Source of the DNA: Amblyomma americanum
Lineage: Eukaryota; Arthropoda; Arachnida; Ixodida; Ixodidae
Assembly (NCBI RefSeq): GCF_052857255.1
Contig: NC_135500.1
Location: 49,068,272 to 49,132,271, forward strand
Length of the DNA stretch: 64,000 nt
Direction of reading: 5' to 3'
Positions 23,401 to 36,925 of this stretch are shown piece by piece. The notes beneath the pieces were generated by a model that was not told the origin of the DNA, searched no databases, and worked only from the letters and a program-made list of their open reading frames with translations. The position numbers and the translations under genes were made by a program. Every line of letters begins with the position of its first letter. Positions within the stretch are counted from its first letter, which is position 1.

Positions 23401-26084
23401 ACTTTTTCTCTCAGAACTGGGCGAAAACTTCTATTCCGGCTCAAACAACGGGATACATTGTTTTAGATCGAAACTAGCAAAATTCACGAACATCGATTTT
23501 ACAAGTCGTCGAAGAGTAGACAAGCGAAAGTTGTAAACATTTTCTCTCAGAACTGCGCAAAACTTGTATTCCGACTAAAAGCAACGAGATACATCGTTTT
23601 AGATCAAAACTAGCGAGATTTATGTACTTCGATTTTACAAGTCGTCGAAGAGTAGACGAGAGAAAGCTATAAGCATTTTCTCAGAACTGCGCGAAAACTT
23701 AAATTCCGGCTCAAAACAACGGGATACATCGTTTTAGATCGAAACTAGAGAGATTCAGGATCATAGATTTTACAAGTCGACAAAGGGTAGACGAGAGAAA
23801 GCTGTAAACTTTCTCTCAGAACTGCGCGAAAACTTGTATTCCGGCTCAAAACAACGGGATACATCGTTTTAGATCGAAATTAGAGAGATTCACGAACATA
23901 GATTTTACAAGTCGACAAAGGGTAGACGAGAGAAAGCTGTAAACTTGCAGAACTGCGCGAAAACTTAAATTCCGGCTCAAAACAACGGCATACATCGTTT
24001 TAGACCGAAACTAGCGAGATTCACGAACATCGATTTTACAAGTCGTCGAAGAGTAGAAGAGAGAGAGCTGTAACCTTTTGCTCTCAGAACGGCGCGAAAA
24101 CTTGTATTCCGGCTCAAAACAACGGGATACATCGTTTTAGAACGAAACTAGCGAGATTTACGCACTTCGATTTTACATGTCGTCGAAGAGTAGACGAGAG
24201 AAAGCTGTAAACGTTTTCTCTCAGAACTGCGCGAAAACTTGAATTCCGGCTCAAAACAACGGGATACATCGTTTTAGATCGAAACTAGCGAGATTCACGA
24301 ACATCGATTTTACAAGTCGTCGAAGAGTAGACGAGAGAGAGCTGTAAACGTTTTCTCTCAGAACTGCGCGAAAACTTGTATTCCGGCTCAAAACAACGGG
24401 ATACATCGTTTTAGATCAAAACTAGCGAGATTTACGCACTTCGATTTTACAAGTCGTCGAAGAGTAGACAAGAGAAAGCTGAAAGCTTTTTCTCTCAGAA
24501 CCGCGCGAAAACTTGTATTCCGGCTCAAAACAACGGGATACATCGTTTCAGATTGAAACTAGCGAGATTCACGAACATCGATTTTACATGTCGTCGAAGA
24601 GTAGACGAGAGAAAGTTGTAAACTTTTTCGCTCATAACTGCGCGAAAACTTGTATTCCGGCTCAAAACAACAGGGTACATCGTTTTAGATCGAAACTAGC
24701 GAGATTTACGCACTTCGATTTTACAAGTCGTCGAAGAGTCGACGAGATAAAGCTGTTAGCTTTTTCTCTCAGAACTGAGCAAAAACTTGAATTCCGGCTC
24801 AAAACAACGGGATACATCGTTTTAGGTCGAAACTAGCGCGATTTACGCACTTCGACTATACAAGTCGTCGAAGAGTAGACGAGAGGAAGGCGTAAACTTT
24901 TTCTCTCAGAACTGCGCGAAAACTTGAATTCCGGCTATAAACAACGGGATACATCGTTTTAGATCGAAACTAGCGAGATTTACGCATTTCGATTTTACAA
25001 GTCGTCGAAGAGTAGACGAGAGAAAGCTGTAAGCTTTCTCTCTCAGAACTGCGCGAAAACTTGTATTCCGGCTCAAAACAACGGGATACATCGTTTTAGA
25101 TCGAAATTAGAGAGATTCACGAACATAGATTTTACAAGTCGACAAAGGGTAGACGAGAGAAAGCCGTAAACTTGCAGAACTGCGCCAAAACTTAAATTCC
25201 GGCTCAAAACAACGGGATACATCGTTTTAGACCGAAACTAGCAAGATTCACGAACATCGATTTTACAAGTCGTCGCAGAGTAGAAGAGAGAGAGCTGTAA
25301 CCTTTTGCTCTCAGAACGGCGCGAAAACTTGTATTCCGGCTCAAAACAACGGGATACATCGTTTTAGAACGAAACTAGCGAGATTTACGCACTTCGATTT
25401 TACAAGTCGTCGAAGAGTAGACGAGAGAAAGCTGTAAACGTTTTCTCTCAGAACTGCGCGAAAACTTGAATTCCGGCTCAAAACAACGGGATACATCGTT
25501 TTAGATCGAAACTAGCGAGATTCACGAACATCGATTTTACAAGTCGTCGAAGAGTAGACGAGAGAGAGCTGTAAACGTTTTCTCTCAGAACTGCGCGAAA
25601 ACTTGTATTCCGGCTCAAAACAACGGGATACATCGTTTTAGGTCAAAACTAGCGAGATTTACGTACTTCGATTTCACAAGTCGTCGAAGAGTAGACAAGA
25701 GAAAGCTGAAAGCTTTTTCTCTCAGAACTGCGCGAAAACTTGTATTCCGGCTCAAAACAACGGGATACATCGTTTCAGATTGAAACTAGCGAGATTCACG
25801 AACATCGATTTTACATGTCGTCGAAGAGTAGACGAGAGAAAGTTGTAAACTTTTTCGCTCATAACTGAGCAAAAACTTGAATTCCGGCTCAAAACAACGG
25901 GATACATCGTTTTAGGTCGAAACTAGCGCGATTTACGCACTTCGATTATACAAGTCGTCGAAGAGTAGACGAGAGGAAGGCGTAAACTTTTTCTCTCAGA
26001 ACTGCGCGAAAACTTGAATTCCGGCTCTAAACAACGGGATACATCGTTTTAGATCGAAACTAGCGAGATTTACGCATTTCGATT
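20417..26084 (+). repeat. Family A HORs: 14-mer and deletion derivatives
   Basis: Alternates complete 14-mer order with shortened units in which m5-m9 are absent (m1-m2-m3, hybrid m4, then m10-m14; for example 20,417 to about 21,650). A full-length series runs from about 22.9 to 24.5 kb; its m1 at 24,503 lies 4,086 bp after the m1 at 20,417. Hybrid monomers mark the joins: m1/m2 near 21,780, m12/m2 near 22,830, m4/m2 near 26,090. Confidence 0.8.
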
Positions 26085-28943
26085 TTACAAGTCGTCGAAG
26101 AGTCGACGAGAGAAAGCTGTTAGCTTTTTCTCTCAGAACTGAGCAAAAACTTGAATTCCGGCTCAAAACAACGGGATACATCGTTTTAGGTCGAAACTAG
26201 CGCGATTTACGCACTTCGATTATACAAGTCGTCGAAGAGTAGACGAGAGGAAGGCGTAAACTTTTTCTCTCAGAACTGCGCGAAAACTTGAATTCCGGCT
26301 CTAAACAACGGGATACATCGTTTTAGATCGAAACTAGCGAGATTTACGCATTTCGATTTTACAAGTCGTCGAAGAGTAGACGAGAGAGAGCTGTAAGCTT
26401 TTTCTCTCAGAACAGCGCGAAAAGTTGTATTCCGGCTCAAAGCAACGGGATACATCGTTTTAGAACGAAACTAGCGAGATTTACGAACATCGATTTTACA
26501 AGTCGTCGAAGAGTTGACGAGAGAGAGGTGTAAACGTTTTCTCTCAGAACTGCGCGAAAACTTGCATTCCGGCTCAAATCAACGGGATACATCGTTTTAG
26601 ATCGAAACTAGCGAGATATACGCACTTCGATTTTACAAGTCGTCGAAGAGTAGACGAGAGAAAGCTGTAAACTTTTTCTCTCAGAACTGGGCGAAAACTT
26701 CTATTCCGGCTCAAACAACGGGATACATTGTTTTAGATCGAAACTAGCAAAATTCACGAACATCGATTTTACAAGTCGTCGAAGAGTAGACAAGAGAATG
26801 TTGTAAACATTTTCGCTCAGAACTGCGCAAAACTTGTATTCCGACTAAAAGCAACGAGATACATCGTTTTAGATCAAAACTAGCGAGATTTATGTACTTC
26901 GATTTTACAAGTCGTCGAAGAGTAGACGAGAGAAAGCTATAAGCATTTTCTCAGAACTGCGCGAAAACTTAAATTCCGGCTCAAAACAACGGGATACATC
27001 GTTTTAGATCGAAACTAGAGAGATTCAGGATCATAGATTTTACAAGTCGACAAAGGGTAGACGAGAGAAAGCTGTAAACTTTCTCTCAGAACTGCGCGAA
27101 AACTTGTATTCCGGCTCAAAACAACGGGATACATCGTTTTAGATCGAAATTAGAGAGATTCACGAACATAGATTTTACAAGTCGACAAAGGGTAGACGAG
27201 AGAAAGCTGTAAACTTGCAGAACTGCGCGAAAACTTAAATTCCGGCTCAAAACAACGGGATACATCGTTTTAGACCGAAACTAGCGAGATTCACGAACAT
27301 CGATTTTACAAGTCGTCGAAGAGTAGAAGAACGAGAGCTGTAACCTTTTGCTCTCAGAACGGCGCGAAAACTTGTATTCCGGCTCAAAACAACGGGATAC
27401 ATCGTTTTAGAACGAAACTAGCGAGATTTACGCACTTCGATTTTACAAGTCGTCGAAGAGTAGACGAGAGAAAGCTGTAAACGTTTTCTCTCAGAACTGC
27501 GCGAAAACTTGAATTCCGGCTCAAAACAACGGGATACATCGTTTTAGATCAAAACTAGCGAGATTCACGAACATCGATTTTACAAGTCGTCGAAGAGTAG
27601 ACGAGAGAGAGCTGTAAACGTTTTCTCTCAGAACTGCGCGAAAACTTGTATTCCGGCTCAAAACAACGGGATACATCGTTTTAGATCAAAACTAGCGAGA
27701 TTTACGCACTTCGATTTTACAAGTCGTCGAAGAGTAGACAAGAGAAAGCTGAAAGCTTTTTCTCTCAGAACTGCGCGAAAACTTGTATTCCGGCTCAAAA
27801 CAACGGGATACATCGTTTCAGATTGAAACTAGCGAGATTCACGAACATCGATTTTACAAGTCGTCGAAGAGTAGACGAGAGAGAGCTGTAAACGTTTTCT
27901 CTCAGAACTGCGCGAAAACTTGTATTCCGGCTCAAAACAACGGGATACATCGTTTTAGATCAAAACTAGCGAGATTTACGCACTTCGATTTTACAAGTCG
28001 TCGAAGAGTAGACAAGAGAAAGCTGAAAGCTTTTTCTCTCAGAACTGCGCGAAAACTTGTATTCCGGCTCAAAACAACGGTATACATCGTTTCAGATTGA
28101 AACTAGCGAGATTCACGAACATCGATTTTACATGTCGTCGAAGAGTAGACGAGAGAAAGTTGTAAACTTTTTCGCTCATAACTGCGCGAAAACTTGTATT
28201 CCGGCTCAAAACAACAGGGTACATCGTTTTAAATCGAAACTAGCGAGATTTACGCACTTCGATTTTACAAGTCGTCGAAGAGTCGACGAGAGAAAGCTGT
28301 TAGCTTTTTCTCTCAGAACTGAGCAAAAACTTGAATTCCGGCTCAAAACAACGGGATACATCGTTTTAGGTCGAAACTATCGCGATTTACGCACTTCGAC
28401 TATACAAGTCGTCGAAGAGTAGACGAGAGGAAGGCGTAAACTTTTTCTCTCAGAACTGCGCGAAAACTTGAATTCCGGCTATAAACAACGGGATACATCG
28501 TTTTAGATCGAAACTAGCGAGATTTGCGCATTTCGATTTTACAAGTCGTCGAAGAGTAGACGAGAGAAAGCTGTAAGCTTTCTCTCTCAGAACTGCGCGA
28601 AAACTTGTATTCCGGCTCAAAACAACGGGATACATCGTTTTAGATCGAAATTAGAGAGATTCACGAACATAGATTTTACAAGTCGACAAAGGGTAGACGA
28701 GAGAAAGCCGTAAACTTGCAGAACTGCGCGAAAACTTAAATTCCGGCTCAAAACAACGGGATACATCGTTTTAGACCGAAACTAGCGAGATTCACGAACA
28801 TCGATTTTACAAGTCGTCGCAGAGTAGAAGAGAGAGAGCTGTAACCTTTTGCTCTCAGAACGGCGCGAAAACTTGTATTCCGGCTCAAAACAACGGGATA
28901 CATCGTTTTAGAACGAAACTAGCGAGATTTACGCACTTCGATT
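26085..28943 (+). repeat. 2,859-bp tandem unit (21 monomers), copy 1
   Basis: Starts at the join within an m4/m2 hybrid (GCATTTCG, then GAGTCGACGAG). Rare private variants recur every 2,859 bp: CTTGCATTCCGG (26,561), GAATGTTGTAAAC (26,796), GAAGAACGAGAG (27,325) and CTATCGCGATT (28,377). It contains the 14-mer from m3 through m14, then a duplicated m1/m13-m14 pair and a shortened second pass. Confidence 0.85.
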
Positions 28944-31802
28944 TTACAAGTCGTCGAAGAGTCGACGAGAGAAAGCTGTTAGCTTTTTCTCTCAGAACTG
29001 AGCAAAAACTTGAATTCCGGCTCAAAACAACGGGATACATCGTTTTAGGTCGAAACTAGCGCGATTTACGCACTTCGATTATACAAGTCGTCGAAGAGTA
29101 GACGAGAGGAAGGCGTAAACTTTTTCTCTCAGAACTGCGCGAAAACTTGAATTCCGGCTCTAAACAACGGGATACATCGTTTTAGATCGAAACTAGCGAG
29201 ATTTACGCATTTCGATTTTACAAGTCGTCGAAGAGTAGACGAGAGAGAGCTGTAAGCTTTTTCTCTCAGAACAGCGCGAAAAGTTGTATTCCGGCTCAAA
29301 GCAACGGGATACATCGTTTTAGAACGAAACTAGCGAGATTTACGAACATCGATTTTACAAGTCGTCGAAGAGTTGACGAGAGAGAGGTGTAAACGTTTTC
29401 TCTCAGAACTGCGCGAAAACTTGCATTCCGGCTCAAATCAACGGGATACATCGTTTTAGATCGAAACTAGCGAGATATACGCACTTCGATTTTACAAGTC
29501 GTCGAAGAGTAGACGAGAGAAAGCTGTAAACTTTTTCTCTCAGAACTGGGCGAAAACTTCTATTCCGGCTCAAACAACGGGATACATTGTTTTAGATCGA
29601 AACTAGCAAAATTCACGAACATCGATTTTACAAGTCGTCGAAGAGTAGACAAGAGAATGTTGTAAACATTTTCGCTCAGAACTGCGCAAAACTTGTATTC
29701 CGACTAAAAGCAACGAGATACATCGTTTTAGATCAAAACTAGCGAGATTTATGTACTTCGATTTTACAAGTCGTCGAAGAGTAGACGAGAGAAAGCTATA
29801 AGCATTTTCTCAGAACTGCGCGAAAACTTAAATTCCGGCTCAAAACAACGGGATACATCGTTTTAGATCGAAACTAGAGAGATTCAGGATCATAGATTTT
29901 ACAAGTCGACAAAGGGTAGACGAGAGAAAGCTGTAAACTTTCTCTCAGAACTGCGCGAAAACTTGTATTCCGGCTCAAAACAACGGGATACATCGTTTTA
30001 GATCGAAATTAGAGAGATTCACGAACATAGATTTTACAAGTCGACAAAGGGTAGACGAGAGAAAGCTGTAAACTTGCAGAACTGCGCGAAAACTTAAATT
30101 CCGGCTCAAAACAACGGGATACATCGTTTTAGACCGAAACTAGCGAGATTCACGAACATCGATTTTACAAGTCGTCGAAGAGTAGAAGAACGAGAGCTGT
30201 AACCTTTTGCTCTCAGAACGGCGCGAAAACTTGTATTCCGGCTCAAAACAACGGGATACATCGTTTTAGAACGAAACTAGCGAGATTTACGCACTTCGAT
30301 TTTACAAGTCGTCGAAGAGTAGACGAGAGAAAGCTGTAAACGTTTTCTCTCAGAACTGCGCGAAAACTTGAATTCCGGCTCAAAACAACGGGATACATCG
30401 TTTTAGATCAAAACTAGCGAGATTCACGAACATCGATTTTACAAGTCGTCGAAGAGTAGACGAGAGAGAGCTGTAAACGTTTTCTCTCAGAACTGCGCGA
30501 AAACTTGTATTCCGGCTCAAAACAACGGGATACATCGTTTTAGATCAAAACTAGCGAGATTTACGCACTTCGATTTTACAAGTCGTCGAAGAGTAGACAA
30601 GAGAAAGCTGAAAGCTTTTTCTCTCAGAACTGCGCGAAAACTTGTATTCCGGCTCAAAACAACGGGATACATCGTTTCAGATTGAAACTAGCGAGATTCA
30701 CGAACATCGATTTTACAAGTCGTCGAAGAGTAGACGAGAGAGAGCTGTAAACGTTTTCTCTCAGAACTGCGCGAAAACTTGTATTCCGGCTCAAAACAAC
30801 GGGATACATCGTTTTAGATCAAAACTAGCGAGATTTACGCACTTCGATTTTACAAGTCGTCGAAGAGTAGACAAGAGAAAGCTGAAAGCTTTTTCTCTCA
30901 GAACTGCGCGAAAACTTGTATTCCGGCTCAAAACAACGGTATACATCGTTTCAGATTGAAACTAGCGAGATTCACGAACATCGATTTTACATGTCGTCGA
31001 AGAGTAGACGAGAGAAAGTTGTAAACTTTTTCGCTCATAACTGCGCGAAAACTTGTATTCCGGCTCAAAACAACAGGGTACATCGTTTTAAATCGAAACT
31101 AGCGAGATTTACGCACTTCGATTTTACAAGTCGTCGAAGAGTCGACGAGAGAAAGCTGTTAGCTTTTTCTCTCAGAACTGAGCAAAAACTTGAATTCCGG
31201 CTCAAAACAACGGGATACATCGTTTTAGGTCGAAACTATCGCGATTTACGCACTTCGACTATACAAGTCGTCGAAGAGTAGACGAGAGGAAGGCGTAAAC
31301 TTTTTCTCTCAGAACTGCGCGAAAACTTGAATTCCGGCTATAAACAACGGGATACATCGTTTTAGATCGAAACTAGCGAGATTTGCGCATTTCGATTTTA
31401 CAAGTCGTCGAAGAGTAGACGAGAGAAAGCTGTAAGCTTTCTCTCTCAGAACTGCGCGAAAACTTGTATTCCGGCTCAAAACAACGGGATACATCGTTTT
31501 AGATCGAAATTAGAGAGATTCACGAACATAGATTTTACAAGTCGACAAAGGGTAGACGAGAGAAAGCCGTAAACTTGCAGAACTGCGCGAAAACTTAAAT
31601 TCCGGCTCAAAACAACGGGATACATCGTTTTAGACCGAAACTAGCGAGATTCACGAACATCGATTTTACAAGTCGTCGCAGAGTAGAAGAGAGAGAGCTG
31701 TAACCTTTTGCTCTCAGAACGGCGCGAAAACTTGTATTCCGGCTCAAAACAACGGGATACATCGTTTTAGAACGAAACTAGCGAGATTTACGCACTTCGA
31801 TT
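28944..31802 (+). repeat. 2,859-bp tandem unit (21 monomers), copy 2
   Basis: Near-identical to copy 1. All the private variants recur at +2,859, and GAGATTTGCGCATTTCG, present at 28,517, recurs at 31,376. The few differences I could see suggest very recent duplication. Confidence 0.88.
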
Positions 31803-33343
31803 TTACAAGTCGTCGAAGAGTCGACGAGAGAAAGCTGTTAGCTTTTTCTCTCAGAACTGAGCAAAAACTTGAATTCCGGCTCAAAACAACGGGATACATC
31901 GTTTTAGGTCGAAACTAGCGCGATTTACGCACTTCGATTATACAAGTCGTCGAAGAGTAGACGAGAGGAAGGCGTAAACTTTTTCTCTCAGAACTGCGCG
32001 AAAACTTGAATTCCGGCTCTAAACAACGGGATACATCGTTTTAGATCGAAACTAGCGAGATTTACGCATTTCGATTTTACAAGTCGTCAAAGAGTAGACG
32101 AGAGAGAGCTGTAAGCTTTTTCTCTCAGAACAGCGCGAAAAGTTGTATTCCGGCTCAAAGCAACGGGATACATCGTTTTAGAACGAAACTAGCGAGATTT
32201 ACGAACATCGATTTTACAAGTCGTCGAAGAGTTGACGAGAGAGAGGTGTAAACGTTTTCTCTCAGAACTGCGCGAAAACTTGCATTCCGGCTCAAATCAA
32301 CGGGATACATCGTTTTAGATCGAAACTAGCGAGATATACGCACTTCGATTTTACAAGTCGTCGAAGAGTAGACGAGAGAAAGCTGTAAACTTTTTCTCTC
32401 AGAACTGGGCGAAAACTTCTATTCCGGCTCAAACAACGGGATACATTGTTTTAGATCGAAACTAGCAAAATTCACGAACATCGATTTTACAAGTCGTCGA
32501 AGAGTAGACAAGAGAATGTTGTAAACATTTTCGCTCAGAACTGCGCAAAACTTGTATTCCGACTAAAAGCAACGAGATACATCGTTTTAGATCAAAACTA
32601 GCGAGATTTATGTACTTCGATTTTACAAGTCGTCGAAGAGTAGACGAGAGAAAGCTATAAGCATTTTCTCAGAACTGCGCGAAAACTTAAATTCCGGCTC
32701 AAAACAACGGGATACATCGTTTTAGATCGAAACTAGAGAGATTCAGGATCATAGATTTTACAAGTCGACAAAGGGTAGACGAGAGAAAGCTGTAAACTTT
32801 CTCTCAGAACTGCGCGAAAACTTGTATTCCGGCTCAAAACAACGGGATACATCGTTTTAGATCGAAATTAGAGAGATTCACGAACATAGATTTTACAAGT
32901 CGACAAAGGGTAGACGAGAGAAAGCTGTAAACTTGCAGAACTGCGCGAAAACTTAAATTCCGGCTCAAAACAACGGGATACATCGTTTTAGACCGAAACT
33001 AGCGAGATTCACGAACATCGATTTTACAAGTCGTCGAAGAGTAGAAGAACGAGAGCTGTAACCTTTTGCTCTCAGAACGGCGCGAAAACTTGTATTCCGG
33101 CTCAAAACAACGGGATACATCGTTTTAGAACGAAACTAGCGAGATTTACGCACTTCGATTTTACAAGTCGTCGAAGAGTAGACGAGAGAAAGCTGTAAAC
33201 GTTTTCTCTCAGAACTGCGCGAAAACTTGAATTCCGGCTCAAAACAACGGGATACATCGTTTTAGATCAAAACTAGCGAGATTCACGAACATCGATTTTA
33301 CAAGTCGTCGAAGAGTAGACGAGAGAGAGCTGTAAACGTTTTC
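31803..33343 (+). repeat. 2,859-bp tandem unit, copy 3 (partial, ~1,540 bp)
   Basis: Repeats the first ~11 monomers of copies 1 and 2, including CTTGCATTCC (32,279), GAATGTTGTAAAC (32,514) and GAAGAACGAGAG (33,043). It has a private change TCGTCAAAGAG near 32,086. It breaks at about 33,343, where an m13 dyad is followed by AACGGCGCG, the ending of m11. Confidence 0.85.
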
Positions 33344-33649
33344 TCTCAGAACGGCGCGAAAACTTGTATTCCGGCTCAAAACAACGGGATACATCGTTTT
33401 AGAACGAAACTAGCGAGATTTACGCACTTCGATTTTACAAGTCGTCGAAGAGTAGACGAGAGAAAGCTGTAAACGTTTTCTCTCAGAACTGCGCGAAAAC
33501 TTGAATTCCGGCTCAAAACAACGGGATACATCGTTTTAGATCGAAACTAGCGAGATTCACGAACATCGATTTTACAAGTCGTCGAAGAGTAGACGAGAGA
33601 GAGCTGTAAACGTTTTCTCTCAGAACTGCGCGAAAACTTGTATTCCGGC
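33344..33649 (+). repeat. Two extra monomers (m12, m13) at the end of the 2,859 array
   Basis: After the hybrid ending AACGGCGCG, an m12 and an m13 monomer are repeated. Beyond them the 2,859-bp register resumes with an offset of 3,133 bp, that is 2,859 plus 274 (two monomers). Confidence 0.75.
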
Positions 33650-35287
33650 TCAAAACAACGGGATACATCGTTTTAGATCAAAAGTAGCGAGATTTACGCA
33701 CTTCGATTTTACAAGTCGTCGAAGAGTAGACAAGAGAAAGCTGAAAGCTTTTTCTCTCAGAACTGCGCGAAAACTTGTATTCCGGCTCAAAACAACGGGA
33801 TACATCGTTTCAGATTGAAACTAGCGAGATTCACGAACATCGATTTTACAAGTCGTCGAAGAGTAGACGAGAGAGAGCTGTAAACGTTTTCTCTCAGAAC
33901 TGCGCGAAAACTTGTATTCCGGCTCAAAACAACGGGATACATCGTTTTAGATCAAAACTAGCGAGATTTACGCACTTCGATTTTACAAGTCGTCGAAGAG
34001 TAGACAAGAGAAAGCTGAAAGCTTTTTCTCTCAGAACTGCGCGAAAACTTGTATTCCGGCTCAAAACAACGGTATACATCGTTTCAGATTGAAACTAGCG
34101 AGATTCACGAACATCGATTTTACATGTCGTCGAAGAGTAGACGAGAGAAAGTTGTAAACTTTTTCGCTCATAACTGCGCGAAAACTTGTATTCCGGCTCA
34201 AAACAACAGGGTACATCGTTTTAAATCGAAACTAGCGAGATTTACGCACTTCGATTTTACAAGTCGTCGAAGAGTCGACGAGAGAAAGCTGTTAGCTTTT
34301 TCTCTCAGAACTGAGCAAAAACTTGAATTCCGGCTCAAAACAACGGGATACATCGTTTTAGGTCGAAACTATCGCGATTTACGCACTTCGACTATACAAG
34401 TCGTCGAAGAGTAGACGAGAGGAAGGCGTAAACTTTTTCTCTCAGAACTGCGCGAAAACTTGAATTCCGGCTATAAACAACGGGATACATCGTTTTAGAT
34501 CGAAACTAGCGAGATTTACGCATTTCGATTTTACAAGTCGTCGAAGAGTAGACGAGAGAAAGCTGTAAGCTTTCTCTCTCAGAACTGCGCGAAAACTTGT
34601 ATTCCGGCTCAAAACAACGGGATACATCGTTTTAGATCGAAATTAGAGAGATTCACGAACATAGATTTTACAAGTCGACAAAGGGTAGACGAGAGAAAGC
34701 CGTAAACTTGCAGAACTGCGCGAAAACTTAAATTCCGGCTCAAAACAACGGGATACATCGTTTTAGACCGAAACTAGCGAGATTCACGAACATCGATTTT
34801 ACAAGTCGTCGAAGAGTAGACGAGAGAAAGCTGTAAACGTTTTCTCTCAGAACTGCGCGAAAACTTGAATTCCGGCTCAAAACAACGGGATACATCGTTT
34901 TAGATCGAAACTAGCGAGATTCACGAACATCGATTTTACAAGTCGTCGAAGAGTAGACGAGAGAGAGCTGTGAACGTTTTCTCTCAAAACTGCGCGAAAA
35001 CTTGTATTCCGGCTCAAAACAACGGGATACATCGTTTTAGATCAAAACTAGCGAGATTTACGTACTTCGATTTTACAAGTCGTCGAAGAGTAGACAAGAG
35101 AAAGCTGAAAGCTTTTTCTCTCAGAACTGCGCGAAAACTTGTATTCCGGCTCAAAACAATGGGATACATCGTTTCAGATTGAAACTAGCGAGATTCACGA
35201 ACATCGATTTTACATGTCGTCGAAGAGTTGACGAGAGAAAGTTGTAAACTTTTTCGCTCATAACTGCGCGAAAACTTGTATTCCGGC
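33650..35287 (+). repeat. 1,638-bp tandem unit (12 monomers), copy 1
   Basis: Monomer series m14, m1/m13, m14, m1, m2, m3, hybrid m4, m10, m11/m12, m13, m14, m1. Private markers GCTGTGAACG (34,968), CAATGGGATAC (35,158) and GAGTTGACGAGAGAAAG (35,225) recur 1,638 bp later. Confidence 0.85.
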
Positions 35288-36925
35288 TCAAAACAACGGG
35301 ATACATCGTTTTAGATCAAAACTAGCGAGATTTACGCACTTCGATTTTACAAGTCGTCGAAGAGTAGACAAGAGAAAGCTGAAAGCTTTTTCTCTCAGAA
35401 CTGCGCGAAAACTTGTATTCCGGCTCAAAACAACGGGATACATCGTTTCAGATTGAAACTAGCGAGATTCACGAACATCGATTTTACAAGTCGTCGAAGA
35501 GTAGACGAGAGAGAGCTGTAAACGTTTTCTCTCAGAACTGCGCGAAAACTTGTATTCCGGCTCAAAACAACGGGATACATCGTTTTAGATCAAAACTAGC
35601 GAGATTTACGCACTTCGATTTTACAAGTCGTCGAAGAGTAGACAAGAGAAAGCTGAAAGCTTTTTCTCTCAGAACTGCGCGAAAACTTGTATTCCGGCTC
35701 AAAACAACGGTATACATCGTTTCAGATTGAAACTAGCGAGATTCACGAACATCGATTTTACATGTCGTCGAAGAGTAGACGAGAGAAAGTTGTAAACTTT
35801 TTCGCTCATAACTGCGCGAAAACTTGTATTCCGGCTCAAAACAACAGGGTACATCGTTTTAAATCGAAACTAGCGAGATTTACGCACTTCGATTTTACAA
35901 GTCGTCGAAGAGTCGACGAGAGAAAGCTGTTAGCTTTTTCTCTCAGAACTGAGCAAAAACTTGAATTCCGGCTCAAAACAACGGGATACATCGTTTTAGG
36001 TCGAAACTATCGCGATTTACGCACTTCGACTATACAAGTCGTCGAAGAGTAGACGAGAGGAAGGCGTAAACTTTTTCTCTCAGAACTGCGCGAAAACTTG
36101 AATTCCGGCTATAAACAACGGGATACATCGTTTTAGATCGAAACTAGCGAGATTTACGCATTTCGATTTTACAAGTCGTCGAAGAGTAGACGAGAGAAAG
36201 CTGTAAGCTTTCTCTCTCAGAACTGCGCGAAAACTTGTATTCCGGCTCAAAACAACGGGATACATCGTTTTAGATCGAAATTAGAGAGATTCACGAACAT
36301 AGATTTTACAAGTCGACAAAGGGTAGACGAGAGAAAGCCGTAAACTTGCAGAACTGCGCGAAAACTTAAATTCCGGCTCAAAACAACGGGATACATCGTT
36401 TTAGACCGAAACTAGCGAGATTCACGAACATCGATTTTACAAGTCGTCGAAGAGTAGACGAGAGAAAGCTGTAAACGTTTTCTCTCAGAACTGCGCGAAA
36501 ACTTGAATTCCGGCTCAAAACAACGGGATACATCGTTTTAGATCGAAACTAGCGAGATTCACGAACATCGATTTTACAAGTCGTCGAAGAGTAGACGAGA
36601 GAGAGCTGTGAACGTTTTCTCTCAGAACTGCGCGAAAACTTGTATTCCGGCTCAAAACAACGGGATACATCGTTTTAGATCAAAACTAGCGAGATTTACG
36701 TACTTCGATTTTACAAGTCGTCGAAGAGTAGACAAGAGAAAGCTGAAAGCTTTTTCTCTCAGAACTGCGCGAAAACTTGTATTCCGGCTCAAAACAATGG
36801 GATACATCGTTTCAGATTGAAACTAGCGAGATTCACGAACATCGATTTTACATGTCGTCGAAGAGTTGACGAGAGAAAGTTGTAAACTTTTTCGCTCATA
36901 ACTGCGCGAAAACTTGTATTCCGGC
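35288..36925 (+). repeat. 1,638-bp tandem unit (12 monomers), copy 2
   Basis: Near-identical to copy 1, with GCTGTGAACG at 36,606, CAATGGGATAC at 36,796 and GAGTTGACGAGAGAAAG at 36,863. After 36,925 the series goes to m2 (AACAGGGTAC), whereas copy 1 goes back to m14. Confidence 0.85.
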
